Assembly (NCBI RefSeq): GCF_010179735.1
Contig: NZ_JAAEEH010000022.1
Span: 1 to 50,809, forward strand
Direction of reading: 5' to 3'
Length of the DNA: 50,809 nucleotides
DNA from: Anaerotalea alkaliphila
GTDB lineage: Bacteria > Bacillota > Clostridia > Lachnospirales > Vallitaleaceae
Shown here: positions 1 through 7,677 of the stretch, piece by piece
How the letters are laid out: the number at the start of each line of letters is the position of its first letter
Numbering within the stretch: the stretch's first letter is position 1
Made by a program: the position numbers and the translations under genes
Notes under the pieces: model-generated
What the model was told of the DNA's origin: nothing
The model's input: the letters and a program-made list of their open reading frames with translations, nothing else
Database searches by the model: none

Positions 1-132
1 ATACCTATGAGATGGTTGAAATTCAATACGTGGTGTCTGTTGATTCATTCGAATATTAAAGTTGCATTTTCAAGGAACATTCGGGATGATTTCTTAATCT
101 GTCCCGTAACAATATCTTACAAGGAGGGGTGA
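1..132 (+). other. open frame entering from the left edge, possible gene tail
   Basis: Frame 1 is open from the first base to a TGA at 130-132, about 43 codons, and ends inside the ribosome binding site of the recombinase. This is how the 3' end of an upstream co-transcribed gene would look, but the encoded residues match nothing I recognise and an A+T-rich stretch can stay open this long by chance. Confidence 0.2.
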
Positions 133-136
133 AGAA

Positions 137-1750
137 GTGGAAATCATCGAGATTCAAAATAAACCTTCCACAGAACTTATAGATAAAATAAAGAAAAAAT
201 ATAAGGAGAGCGCCACAGACATTTTAAAAATAGAACCTAAAAAAACCAAGAAGAAAATTAGGGTGGGGGTATATGCAAGAGTAAGCACCAGAGAACCAGA
301 TCAATTGGGGTCCTTAGAAGCCCAAGTCGCTTTTTATACTTTTGCTTTACTAAAGGACCCAAATAATAAGTTAGTGAGGATCTATGCAGACGAAGGTGTT
401 TCAGGCACCAATGCAAAAAAACGATCAGGATTTCAGAAAATGATTAAAGACTGCGAAAATGGGAAAATCGATAGGATAGTAACTAAATCGATATCAAGGT
501 TTGCTAGAAATACTGTCGATGCCTTGGAGTATGTTAGAAAGTTAAAAGAATACAAAGTTTCCATCTATTTCGAAAAGGAAGGAATCGATACGGCAAAAGA
601 AGACGGAGAAGTGCTTTTAACTGTGTACAGTGCCTTAGCTCAAGAAGAATCCAGAAGTCTTGGGGAGAGTATTTCGTGGGGTAAAAAGGCATTAGCAAAA
701 AGAGGAATAGTAAGACATAATGCCAGGACTTATGGTTACGATTTCAATAAAGACCGGAGTTGGTATATTGTTGAAGAAGAGGCGAAAGTAGTTAGATCAA
801 TCTTTGAGCGGTATATAAATGGAATAACGACACCTCAGATTAGCCGGGATTTAACGATAGAAGGAATACCGACTATGAAGGAGGGATCTTCGTGGGATGG
901 AAAGAGAATATGTACTATCCTCAATAACATAAGTTATACAGGAGACCTTCTCTATCAGAAAAACTATACAAAGGATACTATTACAAGCAGATCAAAACAA
1001 AACTTCGGTGAGGTCCCACAGCTATTAATTGAAGATCACCATCCTGCGATTATTGATAGAGAAACTTGGAATAAAGCGCAAGGCATCATGGAGAAAAGAA
1101 GAAATCCTAAAACGAATAGAAAAAGAAGTCATGATAAGGAAGAGTTCTTTTCAAGGTTTCTTTGCTCGAATTGTGGAAATTTTTATGCCCATGTGCTTTG
1201 GGTAACAAAACATAAGTGGAGATGCAAAGCGTCTTTAAAGAAAGAACCATTAGCTTGTTGCGATGCTGGATATATTGAAGAACCGGAGATTATAAAACAA
1301 TTTATGAAAATGCTAATTGAATGTAAAAAAGACAGTAGTTTTAAATCTCTTATAGAAGAAAAAATTGAAGAAAAAAGTTTAACAAGAAATGAAAAACAGC
1401 TATTGTCTTATTTGGAGGAAGAGATTCAAAAGAGATATCAAGAACTATACAAAGTAGTGGAGGCTGGAGGAAAATCGGGGGAAGATACTGTAGAAATTAA
1501 AAAGCATACAGACGGAATAATGGCAGTACAAGATAAAATTAATGAGATTATAGATAAAGAAGATGAGTATAAATTCCTTGTAGAGGAAAAGGAATGGTTC
1601 ATGAAAGAGCTAGATAACCTTCCTGATAAGAAGAAACTGGATTATAGAAATGACATCTTCAAAAGAGTAATAAAAGACGGTATCATTTCATCAGATAACA
1701 TTATTATTTTTAATCTAATATTTGGTATATCCAGAACTGCCAGCAAATAG
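137..1750 (+). CDS. large serine recombinase (site-specific integrase)
   Basis: Catalyses cut-and-rejoin site-specific recombination through a serine linked to DNA; enzymes of this size integrate and excise mobile elements. The 537-residue protein has a short basic leader, then the resolvase catalytic domain from about residue 41 with nucleophile Ser50 in YARVSTRE, a recombinase domain (about 190-290, with ARTYGYDF) and a zinc-ribbon (CSNCG about residue 350, further Cys downstream), followed by a coiled-coil-like acidic/basic region. The GTG start at 137 is preceded by AAGGAGGGG at 121-129. Length and domain order match the TnpX/phage-integrase type rather than small resolvases. It lies at the left edge of the A+T-rich island and is the likely mover of that island, although no attachment sites could be recognised. 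Confidence 0.93.
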   Translation: MEIIEIQNKPSTELIDKIKKKYKESATDILKIEPKKTKKKIRVGVYARVSTREPDQLGSLEAQVAFYTFALLKDPNNKLVRIYADEGVSGTNAKKRSGFQKMIKDCENGKIDRIVTKSISRFARNTVDALEYVRKLKEYKVSIYFEKEGIDTAKEDGEVLLTVYSALAQEESRSLGESISWGKKALAKRGIVRHNARTYGYDFNKDRSWYIVEEEAKVVRSIFERYINGITTPQISRDLTIEGIPTMKEGSSWDGKRICTILNNISYTGDLLYQKNYTKDTITSRSKQNFGEVPQLLIEDHHPAIIDRETWNKAQGIMEKRRNPKTNRKRSHDKEEFFSRFLCSNCGNFYAHVLWVTKHKWRCKASLKKEPLACCDAGYIEEPEIIKQFMKMLIECKKDSSFKSLIEEKIEEKSLTRNEKQLLSYLEEEIQKRYQELYKVVEAGGKSGEDTVEIKKHTDGIMAVQDKINEIIDKEDEYKFLVEEKEWFMKELDNLPDKKKLDYRNDIFKRVIKDGIISSDNIIIFNLIFGISRTASK

Positions 1751-1757
1751 TCAAAAC

Positions 1758-1817
1758 TAAAACCCACTGAGTCGCCTGATAGAAGTAATCAAGCCACTTG
1801 GTGGGTTTCTTTTTTAT
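1758..1817 (+). terminator. rho-independent terminator after the recombinase
   Basis: AAACCCAC (1760-1767) pairs with GTGGGTTT (1801-1808) and is followed by a run of T. The loop is long (33 bases) and may fold further. It sits directly after the recombinase stop codon. Confidence 0.65.
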
Positions 1818-1873
1818 TTCAAACAAACGGAGCGAAAACGGAAATGGCTCCGAATGTTGGGTTGTTAATCACT

Positions 1874-2024
1874 TTTTAATAATGGAACGATTTTCTTTAC
1901 AAATAGAGAATAACGTGCTAAAATTAAAAAAAGATGAATATTGGCGTTTGAAACGGGCACAATGTTTTAATAATGGAACGTTATTCTTTGAATATGGAGA
2001 AAAACATTCCAAAAGTAAAAAAAG
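1874..2024 (+). promoter_or_regulatory. duplicated leader / probable operator of the AbiE operon
   Basis: A 16-base sequence TTTTAATAATGGAACG occurs exactly at 1874-1889 and again at 1965-1980, 91 bases apart, and the similarity continues imperfectly for about 40 more bases (both copies end in an A-rich stretch). The second copy contains an inverted half-site pair (ATGGAACG against CATTCCAA about 25 bases later). Known AbiEi antitoxins bind repeats upstream of their own operon and repress it, so these are the best operator candidates; binding here is inferred. Confidence 0.5.
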
Positions 2025-2035
2025 AGGTGAGGAAC

Positions 2036-2800
2036 GTGAATGTCTATACTGAACTAGCAAAATATCCTGTTTTCTCCATAGAAGATGTAAAGAAGCTTAC
2101 TGGAAATGAGAAAACAGCTTATTCTCAGATGGACCGATTAATTAAAAAGGGGCTTGTCAAAAAGATACGAAAAAATATCTACTCTGTAGTCAATCCAACA
2201 ACAGGTCAGGTAGTAGCTACTCGATATCAAATAGCCTGTGCCATAACTGACACTGCCTATATCTCTCACCACAGTGCCTTTGAATATTATGGCCTAGCGA
2301 ATCAAGTTTATTATGAGGTCTATGTTTCATCAGAAAATAAGTTTAATCATTTTGAATATGACAATGTAACCTACAAATATGTCGCTTCCAGAATGCAAGA
2401 CGGAGTAGTGGAAGCTAAAAATACCACCGGTGTTAGAATGACAGATTTAGAGAGAACTGTGGTGGACAGCATAAGAGATTTCAATAAAATAGGCGGCTTT
2501 GAAGAGCTGCTCAATTGCCTAGAAGGAATCCATTACCTAGATGAAAAAAAGCTAAAAAATTATCTTTCTATATATGATACCCAGGGGCTTTATCAAAGAG
2601 TAGGATATCTTCTGGACCATTACAAAAAAGAGATGCAGCTTTCAAAAGAGTTTATAGATTATTGTAAAAGCAAGATAGGAAAGAGTAGAAGGTACCTGGT
2701 TAGTGATTTAAAGGAAGAAAGCTATTATAATAACGAGTGGGAATTGATGGTACCGGAAGGGTTATTTGAAATAAATCAAGGAGGCGATATACTTGTCTAA
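2036..2800 (+). CDS. abiEi: AbiEi-family antitoxin, type IV toxin-antitoxin system
   Basis: Antitoxin and autorepressor partner of the AbiEii nucleotidyltransferase toxin; the pair gives phage resistance by abortive infection in characterised cases. The first 45 residues form a winged helix (FSIEDVKKLTGNEKTAYSQM, then a basic wing), followed by the AbiEi_4-type region with ISHHSAFEYYGLANQ and the C-terminal domain that in the family blocks the toxin. I choose GTG at 2036 (254 residues) because AGAGGTGAGG at 2023-2032 precedes it with good spacing; an in-frame ATG at 1973 would add 21 lysine-rich residues overlapping the repeated leader and has no ribosome binding site. It overlaps the toxin gene by 8 bases, which suggests translational coupling. 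Confidence 0.88.
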   Translation: MNVYTELAKYPVFSIEDVKKLTGNEKTAYSQMDRLIKKGLVKKIRKNIYSVVNPTTGQVVATRYQIACAITDTAYISHHSAFEYYGLANQVYYEVYVSSENKFNHFEYDNVTYKYVASRMQDGVVEAKNTTGVRMTDLERTVVDSIRDFNKIGGFEELLNCLEGIHYLDEKKLKNYLSIYDTQGLYQRVGYLLDHYKKEMQLSKEFIDYCKSKIGKSRRYLVSDLKEESYYNNEWELMVPEGLFEINQGGDILV

Positions 2801-3734
2801 TTACGATATTATATATTTAGGGAAAAAAGCAGAGGAGCTTGGCTTTGTCAGGGATACATTAGAAAAGGTGACAAGACTTGCAGATATTTTGGAGTATCTT
2901 AATACAAATCCAATCTTAAAGGATAGTCTCGCATTAAAGGGTGGGACGGCTATTAATCTAACAATTTTCAACTTGCCACGTCTCTCGGTAGATATAGATT
3001 TGGATTATTTAATTACCAACAGCAGAGAAGAAATGCTTGAGAGCCGAGAAGTTATTAACACTACTATTGATCGCTATATGGTCTCCCAGGGTTATTCAAA
3101 AAATCCTAAGACAAAGAATCCTCATAGCTTGGATTCATGGGTCTATGATTACCTGGGAGCCAGTGGGAATAGAGATAACATTAAAATTGAAATCAACTAC
3201 TCTCTAAGATCTCATGTACTTGAAGCCCAGGAGAGACCAATCATCACTGAGCATTTTTCCAGTGAATATAAGGTGAAGTCCTTAGCTCCAATTGAGATAT
3301 ACGGAAGTAAGATAAATGCACTATTAAGTAGAGCTGCAGCTAGAGATTTATATGATGCTAGAAACATGATCCATTTTGGTCTGTTTGACGAATCAGAGGA
3401 AGAATTGCTGAGAAAGTGCGTTGTATTCTATGCTGCCGTATCTGCTAAAGACATTAATAAGACCTTTGACACCAAGGCTATAGATTCCATCACCCAAAGA
3501 AAAATTAAAACAGACCTGCTTCCAGTAATTAAAAGAAAAGATGATTTTGAGCTGGAATCAGCTAAGAAGCTTGTCAAAGAGTACATTTCTGATTTAATGG
3601 TTCTTACAAAGGAAGAAAAGGAATTCTTAGATAGATTTGAAAATGGAGAATATATCCCTGAGCTTTTATTTGATGATAAAGAGATTCTGAAACGTATAAA
3701 GAATCATCCGATGGCCATATGGAAAACTAGATAA
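2793..3734 (+). CDS. abiEii: AbiEii/AbiGii-family nucleotidyltransferase toxin
   Basis: Predicted toxin of the type IV system: a DNA polymerase beta-fold nucleotidyltransferase whose relatives block growth by adding nucleotides to RNA. Visible motifs are LALKGGTAINL near residue 50, the metal-binding VDIDLDYL near residue 68, and SRAAARDLYDARNM near residue 185, which are the family's motifs in order. Length (313 residues) is normal. The start is TTG at 2793, chosen because AAGGAGG at 2779-2785 lies seven bases upstream, and it overlaps the antitoxin stop. The gene is A+T-rich like its neighbours in the island and is followed at once by a structured terminator. No frameshift or missing motif is seen, so the system looks intact. 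Confidence 0.9.
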   Translation: MSNYDIIYLGKKAEELGFVRDTLEKVTRLADILEYLNTNPILKDSLALKGGTAINLTIFNLPRLSVDIDLDYLITNSREEMLESREVINTTIDRYMVSQGYSKNPKTKNPHSLDSWVYDYLGASGNRDNIKIEINYSLRSHVLEAQERPIITEHFSSEYKVKSLAPIEIYGSKINALLSRAAARDLYDARNMIHFGLFDESEEELLRKCVVFYAAVSAKDINKTFDTKAIDSITQRKIKTDLLPVIKRKDDFELESAKKLVKEYISDLMVLTKEEKEFLDRFENGEYIPELLFDDKEILKRIKNHPMAIWKTR

Positions 3735-3740
3735 ATCATG

Positions 3741-3810
3741 TAACCCGCCTAGATAGAATCTAGCTTCGGAAAATGCCGAGCTTAGAGAGAATCTGAGTGG
3801 GTTATTTATT
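3741..3810 (+). terminator. branched terminator-like RNA structure after abiEii
   Basis: Outer stem TAACCC (3741-3746) with GGGTTA (3799-3804) encloses two inner hairpins: CTAGAT-AGA-ATCTAG, and AGC-T-TCGG closed by CCGAGCT. A short T-rich run follows. It most likely ends the AbiE transcript; the three-way shape is unusual for a plain terminator. Confidence 0.55.
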
Positions 3811-3814
3811 TGCT

Positions 3815-3903
3815 TATATAATAGAAGGAATTTGAAACTTAAGTACATATATATATAGAAGGAACTCGAAATTCAAATCACTATATAATAGAAGGAACTC
3901 GTT
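3815..3903. repeat. three copies of a 33-34 base repeat
   Basis: ATAGAAGGAA recurs at 3821, 3855 and 3888, each preceded by an alternating TATATA stretch, and the first two copies are followed by a related sequence (TTTGAAACTTAA, CTCGAAATTCAA). The period is 34 then 33 bases with no unique spacer, so this is a small degenerate tandem array. It fills the gap between the AbiE operon and the dehydrogenase remnant. Confidence 0.6.
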
Positions 3904-3987
3904 TATACATACTGATGTATAAGCATTTCAGAAGGGCAAAAAGCCAATAAAAACGCTCAATAAAGAGTATATATGAATCAAGATTAC

Positions 3988-4021
3988 AGCTCATCACATT
4001 GTGGTGGGCTTATTTTTTTTG
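3988..4021 (+). terminator. rho-independent terminator
   Basis: AGCTCATCAC-ATT-GTGGTGGGCT (with G-U pairs) at 3988-4010 is followed by a T tract of about nine bases. There is no gene immediately upstream, so it may end a transcript crossing the repeat region or be a relic. The whole gap 3735-4077 holds only this, the repeats and the preceding structure. Confidence 0.55.
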
Positions 4022-4077
4022 TGTTTTTTCTGAGGGATTTCAAGATATAGGCCTTTATTCGGGAGCATATAGCATAG

Positions 4078-5157
4078 TCAGAGCAGCAAAATCGGAATAA
4101 AAATGTACTAATTGGCTCTGGGTTATCCTTCTCGTATCATGGCGAGTATCTAGCAACTAAGGACCTTAATCTAACCGCAACAACTGATAACTTTGAAGCA
4201 TTCAAAGATGCTGAATATGTCATTATTTCTACACCTACTAATTACGATCCGGAGAAGAATTACTTCAATACAAGAACGGTAGAAGCCGTCATTGCAAATG
4301 TTCTTTCAATAAATCCAGAGGCTGTAATGATTATTAAGTCAACAGTTCCTGTAGGATATACAGAGTCAATTAAAGAAAAATTTGATACAGAGAATGTAAT
4401 CTTCTCTCCTGAATTCTTGAGAGAGGGAAAAGCACTTTATGATAACCTTTATCCTTCGAGAATTGTAGTAGGCGAGCAATCTGAAAGAGCTAAAGTATTT
4501 GCTGAACTTCTAGCTCAAGGAGCAATCAAGAAGGACATTCCAATTCTATATACTGATGCTACTGAAGCGGAAGCCATCAAGTTATTTGCTAATACTTACC
4601 TTGCTCTCCGTGTAGCGTACTTCAATGAGCTTGATTCCTATGCTGAAGTAAGAGGATTGGATACTAAGCAGATTATTGAAGGTGTAGGCCTTGATCCACG
4701 TATAGGTACCCACTACAACAATCCTTCCTTTGGGTATGGCGGATACTGTTTGCCTAAAGATACAAAGCAGTTATTGGCTAATTACCAGGACGTGCCAAAT
4801 AACATTATCGGGGCTATTGTTGATGCAAACAGAACTAGAAAAGACCATATAGCTGATATGATCATTATGAGACAGCCAAAGATTGTAGGCATTTATAGAC
4901 TCACCATGAAGATGGATTCTGACAACTTCCGTCAATCTGCGATTCAAGGTGTTATGAAGCGTATTAAGGCTAAAGGCATCGAAGTAGTAGTGTTTGAACC
5001 AGCACTTCATGAAGATGAATTCTACAACTCAAGAGTTATCAAAGACTTCGATGAGTTTAAAAAGATTTCTGATGTAATCGTAGCAAACAGATTATCTGAT
5101 GAAATCAAAGATGTTGTGGACAAGGTTTACACAAGAGATTTATTCAGCAGAGATTAA
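4078..5157 (+). pseudogene. ugd: UDP-glucose 6-dehydrogenase, decayed front end
   Basis: Remnant of the enzyme that oxidises UDP-glucose to UDP-glucuronate with NAD for surface polysaccharides. From about 4150 the reading frame matches the family well: [20 protein letters not shown], a central NAD/UDP domain, the catalytic cysteine in [11 protein letters not shown] and the C-terminal [21 protein letters not shown]. At the front, a relic of the Rossmann motif ([10 protein letters not shown]) is joined directly to the segment that normally starts about 40 residues later, so the first beta-alpha-beta unit is deleted. In-frame stops at 4048 and 4075 and the absence of a start codon before that relic confirm loss of the 5' end. 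Translation from the internal ATG at 4327 would give 276 residues without the NAD fold. It lies in the A+T-rich island with no polysaccharide genes nearby. Confidence 0.8.
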
Positions 5158-5430
5158 TGGACAAGACTTGATCCCTACTCAACAAAACTCCCCAAGAAAC
5201 TATTCAACCACATAAGTAAATTTTGGGAATCTTATATATGAGGCGTTAGAAGTAACAGTGGGGATGAACGTGACAATGAGATGGGCAGAGATGATGACAC
5301 CCAGTGCCTGGAAGTTTGAGCAGAACAATAGATAAATCAATATTTTGTGATACCCACTAAGCTAAAATGCCTAGCGGGTATTTTTTTTGTTGCAAAAAGA
5401 ACATATATTCGTCTTAGCGGATCGCATCTA
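5158..5430. other. gap with a gene-tail relic and a terminator
   Basis: On the plus strand one frame is open from about 5217 to a TAA at 5331-5333 and encodes a protein-like tail (MRWAEMMTPSAWKFEQ near the end) of unknown family, without a start or ribosome binding site. It is followed by a good terminator at 5350-5388. I see no complete gene here; it looks like the surviving 3' end of a deleted gene. Confidence 0.35.
5350..5388 (+). terminator. rho-independent terminator
   Basis: ATACCCACTA (5350-5359) pairs with TAGCGGGTAT (5372-5381), one mismatch, followed by eight T. It would end transcription coming from the dehydrogenase remnant and the relic after it. Confidence 0.7.
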
Positions 5431-6669
5431 CTATCCGATAAATAATTCAGGAACGTTATATAAAACATCTTTCACTTCTTTTCGAACACTGACATTATCA
5501 CACTCAAGCAGGGAATGACGAAGCTTTACATCCCCATTATCAGTTAATACAACATAATCATCCTTGTTTTTCCTGATAAAAGTTGATGTTTCCCTGGAGA
5601 ATCCATTACGCTGTAGCATAATGGAAAGTGGGTTTGTTGTACCATACTCAACATATTCATACCAATCATTAGGGAAGGAATCTACTTGACGATACCGCTT
5701 ATATTCCGTCGAAAATCTCAAGAAATAATTAGAAATGCTGAATAGAATTACATTTTCAATTGCCTGAAGTGTATCGGAAATAACAATATTTCTATGTTCT
5801 AATGAGTCGTTATAAGTAACAGACTTGAAATTAATCATAACTCTGGATCCGCGATTCTGCCGCTTATACTCAAGAGATTGTTCCATAATGAAGCGTAGCC
5901 CTGTTCCCTTGATCCACTGGGAAAGAATAACTGCGTACCATCTAAGTTTTCCGTGGGAGCCATCTCTACTTTCATATCCAAGGGTTGAAGACTCATAAAC
6001 ATCCCACTTAAAAATCTTACATAGTTTTTCCAGGAAGATTATTAGCTCTGAATAATCAACATTTCCTTTTGAATCAAGTTCAGGATATTTCAGTCCGTTC
6101 GCAATGGCAGCTGTCAAATTTGCCGTCTGATCAACAGATACGCTAATGTCATCATCAGGTATTTCTTCTTTGGATGCAAAAGCCTCAATGATTTTAGCTT
6201 CTGTATCTTCAACCAGTAGTGGAGAGAATGCTTGCCAAACGAGGCTCTTATTCCCCTTAGTGATATCCCTTAAGAGCATAATAGCAAATTTACGCATCAA
6301 TTCATAGTTCTTATCCGATTGATTCTTGGGGTGTCTTAGCAGTTCAATATTTCCCTCTAAAAGGCATCTTATAATTAGTTTCTTTTGATTTTTAGACAAT
6401 TCACTTACAAGAGATAACTTTTGTTCGGGGACATCTTCCTTGAGAAGACTAAGAGCAAGGCTCGTCGGCATGAAGGTTTTCTCAATCATCAGGGGGATGG
6501 CCTCCTCGCCAAAGGGGTCTGGCCCCGTTACAGAAGCGAGACACCTAATTGTTTTTCTGTTGATTCTGATTAAGTTTTGATGAACTGGCGTGAAGGGATT
6601 GCGTAAACGTGGCAGCAGAAAAGAACGTAAATGGCGGTATTTGCGCAAGTATAGTTGCATGATGGTCAC
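5431..6669 (-). CDS. C-terminal fragment of an unrecognised large protein, possibly a defence helicase
   Basis: 412 residues with good protein character over about residues 60-412, for example ANLTAAIANGLKYPELDSK, LSQWIKGTGLRFIMEQS and YVEYGTTNPLSIMLQRNG. These helical stretches resemble the tail that follows the motor in some superfamily II helicases of anti-phage systems, but no Walker A, DExH or other helicase motif is present and the family is not certain. The front is suspect: GTG at 6669 has no ribosome binding site, the first 60 residues are basic and unlike the rest, and the frame reads through a GGGGCCAGACCCC palindrome (6514-6526). I read it as a protein that lost its N-terminal part when the A+T-rich island was joined to the G+C-rich backbone. 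Confidence 0.5.
   Translation of the reverse strand: MTIMQLYLRKYRHLRSFLLPRLRNPFTPVHQNLIRINRKTIRCLASVTGPDPFGEEAIPLMIEKTFMPTSLALSLLKEDVPEQKLSLVSELSKNQKKLIIRCLLEGNIELLRHPKNQSDKNYELMRKFAIMLLRDITKGNKSLVWQAFSPLLVEDTEAKIIEAFASKEEIPDDDISVSVDQTANLTAAIANGLKYPELDSKGNVDYSELIIFLEKLCKIFKWDVYESSTLGYESRDGSHGKLRWYAVILSQWIKGTGLRFIMEQSLEYKRQNRGSRVMINFKSVTYNDSLEHRNIVISDTLQAIENVILFSISNYFLRFSTEYKRYRQVDSFPNDWYEYVEYGTTNPLSIMLQRNGFSRETSTFIRKNKDDYVVLTDNGDVKLRHSLLECDNVSVRKEVKDVLYNVPELFIG
6514..6526. repeat. REP-like palindrome, type A copy 1
   Basis: GGGGTCTGGCCCC, the first of a dispersed set built on GGGGCCTGACCCC (others at 28967, 31541, 31826, 32825 and 32840). It lies inside the doubtful front of the minus-strand fragment, close to the island junction. 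Confidence 0.6.
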
Positions 6670-6687
6670 GGATTTGTTCGTTTTTGC

Positions 6688-6716
6688 TGGTCAAAGGGCA
6701 TGGGTTTTGGTAGAAT
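6688..6716 (+). promoter_or_regulatory. extended -10 promoter for the pRiA4b-like gene
   Basis: TGGTCA (6688-6693), 17-base spacer, TAGAAT (6711-6716) preceded by TGG. The surrounding 43 bases (6677-6719) are repeated with few changes at 7601-7641 upstream of the next cassette. Confidence 0.6.
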
Positions 6717-6794
6717 CAAAGAAGGGAACGAACGAGGATTGTGGAAATCGGCCAAGCGTGGGAGCTGCGCCAGGACCGAGGGAGGAAGCCTAAA

Positions 6795-7532
6795 TTGAAA
6801 TCATATATCATAAGAATCGAATTGGAAGAAACCAACCCGGTGATCTGGCGTAGGGTTGTCGTGCCGGCAGGGGCTACGTTCAAAAGGCTGCACGACATCA
6901 TTCAGAATGTGACCAATTTTCAAGGCGGCTACCCCAATGATGGATATCATCTCTATGAATTCGAGTTGCCGGAGGAGAACGGAATCGTCACCGACAATGA
7001 GGAGATGCATCTTGAACATCTGCATTACAAGAAGAACAGGAAGATGTATGAGGAGCGCTTGAGGGACATGAATCCCGAGATGCGGCAGTTTGAGCAAGCC
7101 TATCAGGATCGGTTGAAGATTGAGGTGCGCAAGCCTACGAGGCTTAAGGTGGACGATTATCTTGAGAAACACAAGGAGATCAGATACGCGTATGATTTCG
7201 GCGATGATTGGCATTTCACTGTGAAGCTGGAGCGGGTCGTGGAGGATTATCACTTCGGCTTTCCGACACTCCTTGATGGGGCAGGGACGGCGCCGCCGGA
7301 GGATGTGGGCGGGATCCATGGGTTTTATGGATTCATGGAGGTCTACAACGACCCGAAGGATCCGGAGCATCTGGAGTTGAAGGCGTGGGCAGAATCCCAG
7401 GGTTTCAGGGAGTATGATCCAGCCATGATCAATGGAAGGCTGAAGGGGTTGAGCTACAGGAAGACGCAATGGGACATGATTTATCAGGAGATGTATAAGA
7501 TCATGCAGGAAAAGTATAGGAAAGGACGGTGA
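6795..7532 (+). CDS. plasmid pRiA4b ORF-3 family protein
   Basis: Member of a family common on mobile elements and accessory islands; its biochemical role is unknown. The 245-residue protein shows the family's hallmarks: TNPVIWRRVVVPAG near the start, LHDIIQ, then YAYDFGDDWHFTVKLE around residue 135 and APPEDVGGIHGFYGF around residue 170. I choose TTG at 6795 because GGAGG at 6781-6785 lies nine bases upstream and because family members start just before this first strand; a GTG at 6741 would add 18 unrelated residues with a poorly spaced signal. G+C-rich, unlike the island to its left. It is a single-gene unit with its own promoter. Confidence 0.85.
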   Translation: MKSYIIRIELEETNPVIWRRVVVPAGATFKRLHDIIQNVTNFQGGYPNDGYHLYEFELPEENGIVTDNEEMHLEHLHYKKNRKMYEERLRDMNPEMRQFEQAYQDRLKIEVRKPTRLKVDDYLEKHKEIRYAYDFGDDWHFTVKLERVVEDYHFGFPTLLDGAGTAPPEDVGGIHGFYGFMEVYNDPKDPEHLELKAWAESQGFREYDPAMINGRLKGLSYRKTQWDMIYQEMYKIMQEKYRKGR

Positions 7533-7610
7533 CGGTCTGTCTTTTTGGTTTTAGTATGCGCGAAACATAAGATTAGCGCATAGTAAACGTGCGGCTGTTT
7601 TTCGTTCTGC

Positions 7611-7639
7611 TGGTCAAGAAGCGTGGGATTTGATAGAAT
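7611..7639 (+). promoter_or_regulatory. extended -10 promoter for the HepT/MntA pair
   Basis: TGGTCA (7611-7616), 17-base spacer, TAGAAT (7634-7639) preceded by TGA. It is a diverged copy of the promoter at 6688-6716. A hairpin ATGCGC...GCGCAT at 7556-7581 lies upstream. Confidence 0.6.
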
Positions 7640-7677
7640 CAATAATGAAACTAAATCCTAGGAATGGAGGGTGGGAT

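Noticed and set aside
3815-3903. CRISPR array
   Set aside because: The period of 33-34 bases leaves no unique spacer, the copies are imperfect, and no cas gene is present.
1760-5381. Related CCCAC...GTGGG hairpins as element ends of the island
   Set aside because: They each lie right after a gene or gene relic and carry T tracts, so terminators explain them; they do not share longer sequence.
6741-6794. GTG start for the pRiA4b-like gene
   Set aside because: Only a short GAGG three bases upstream, and the extra 18 residues do not fit the family start; TTG 6795 has a well-spaced GGAGG.
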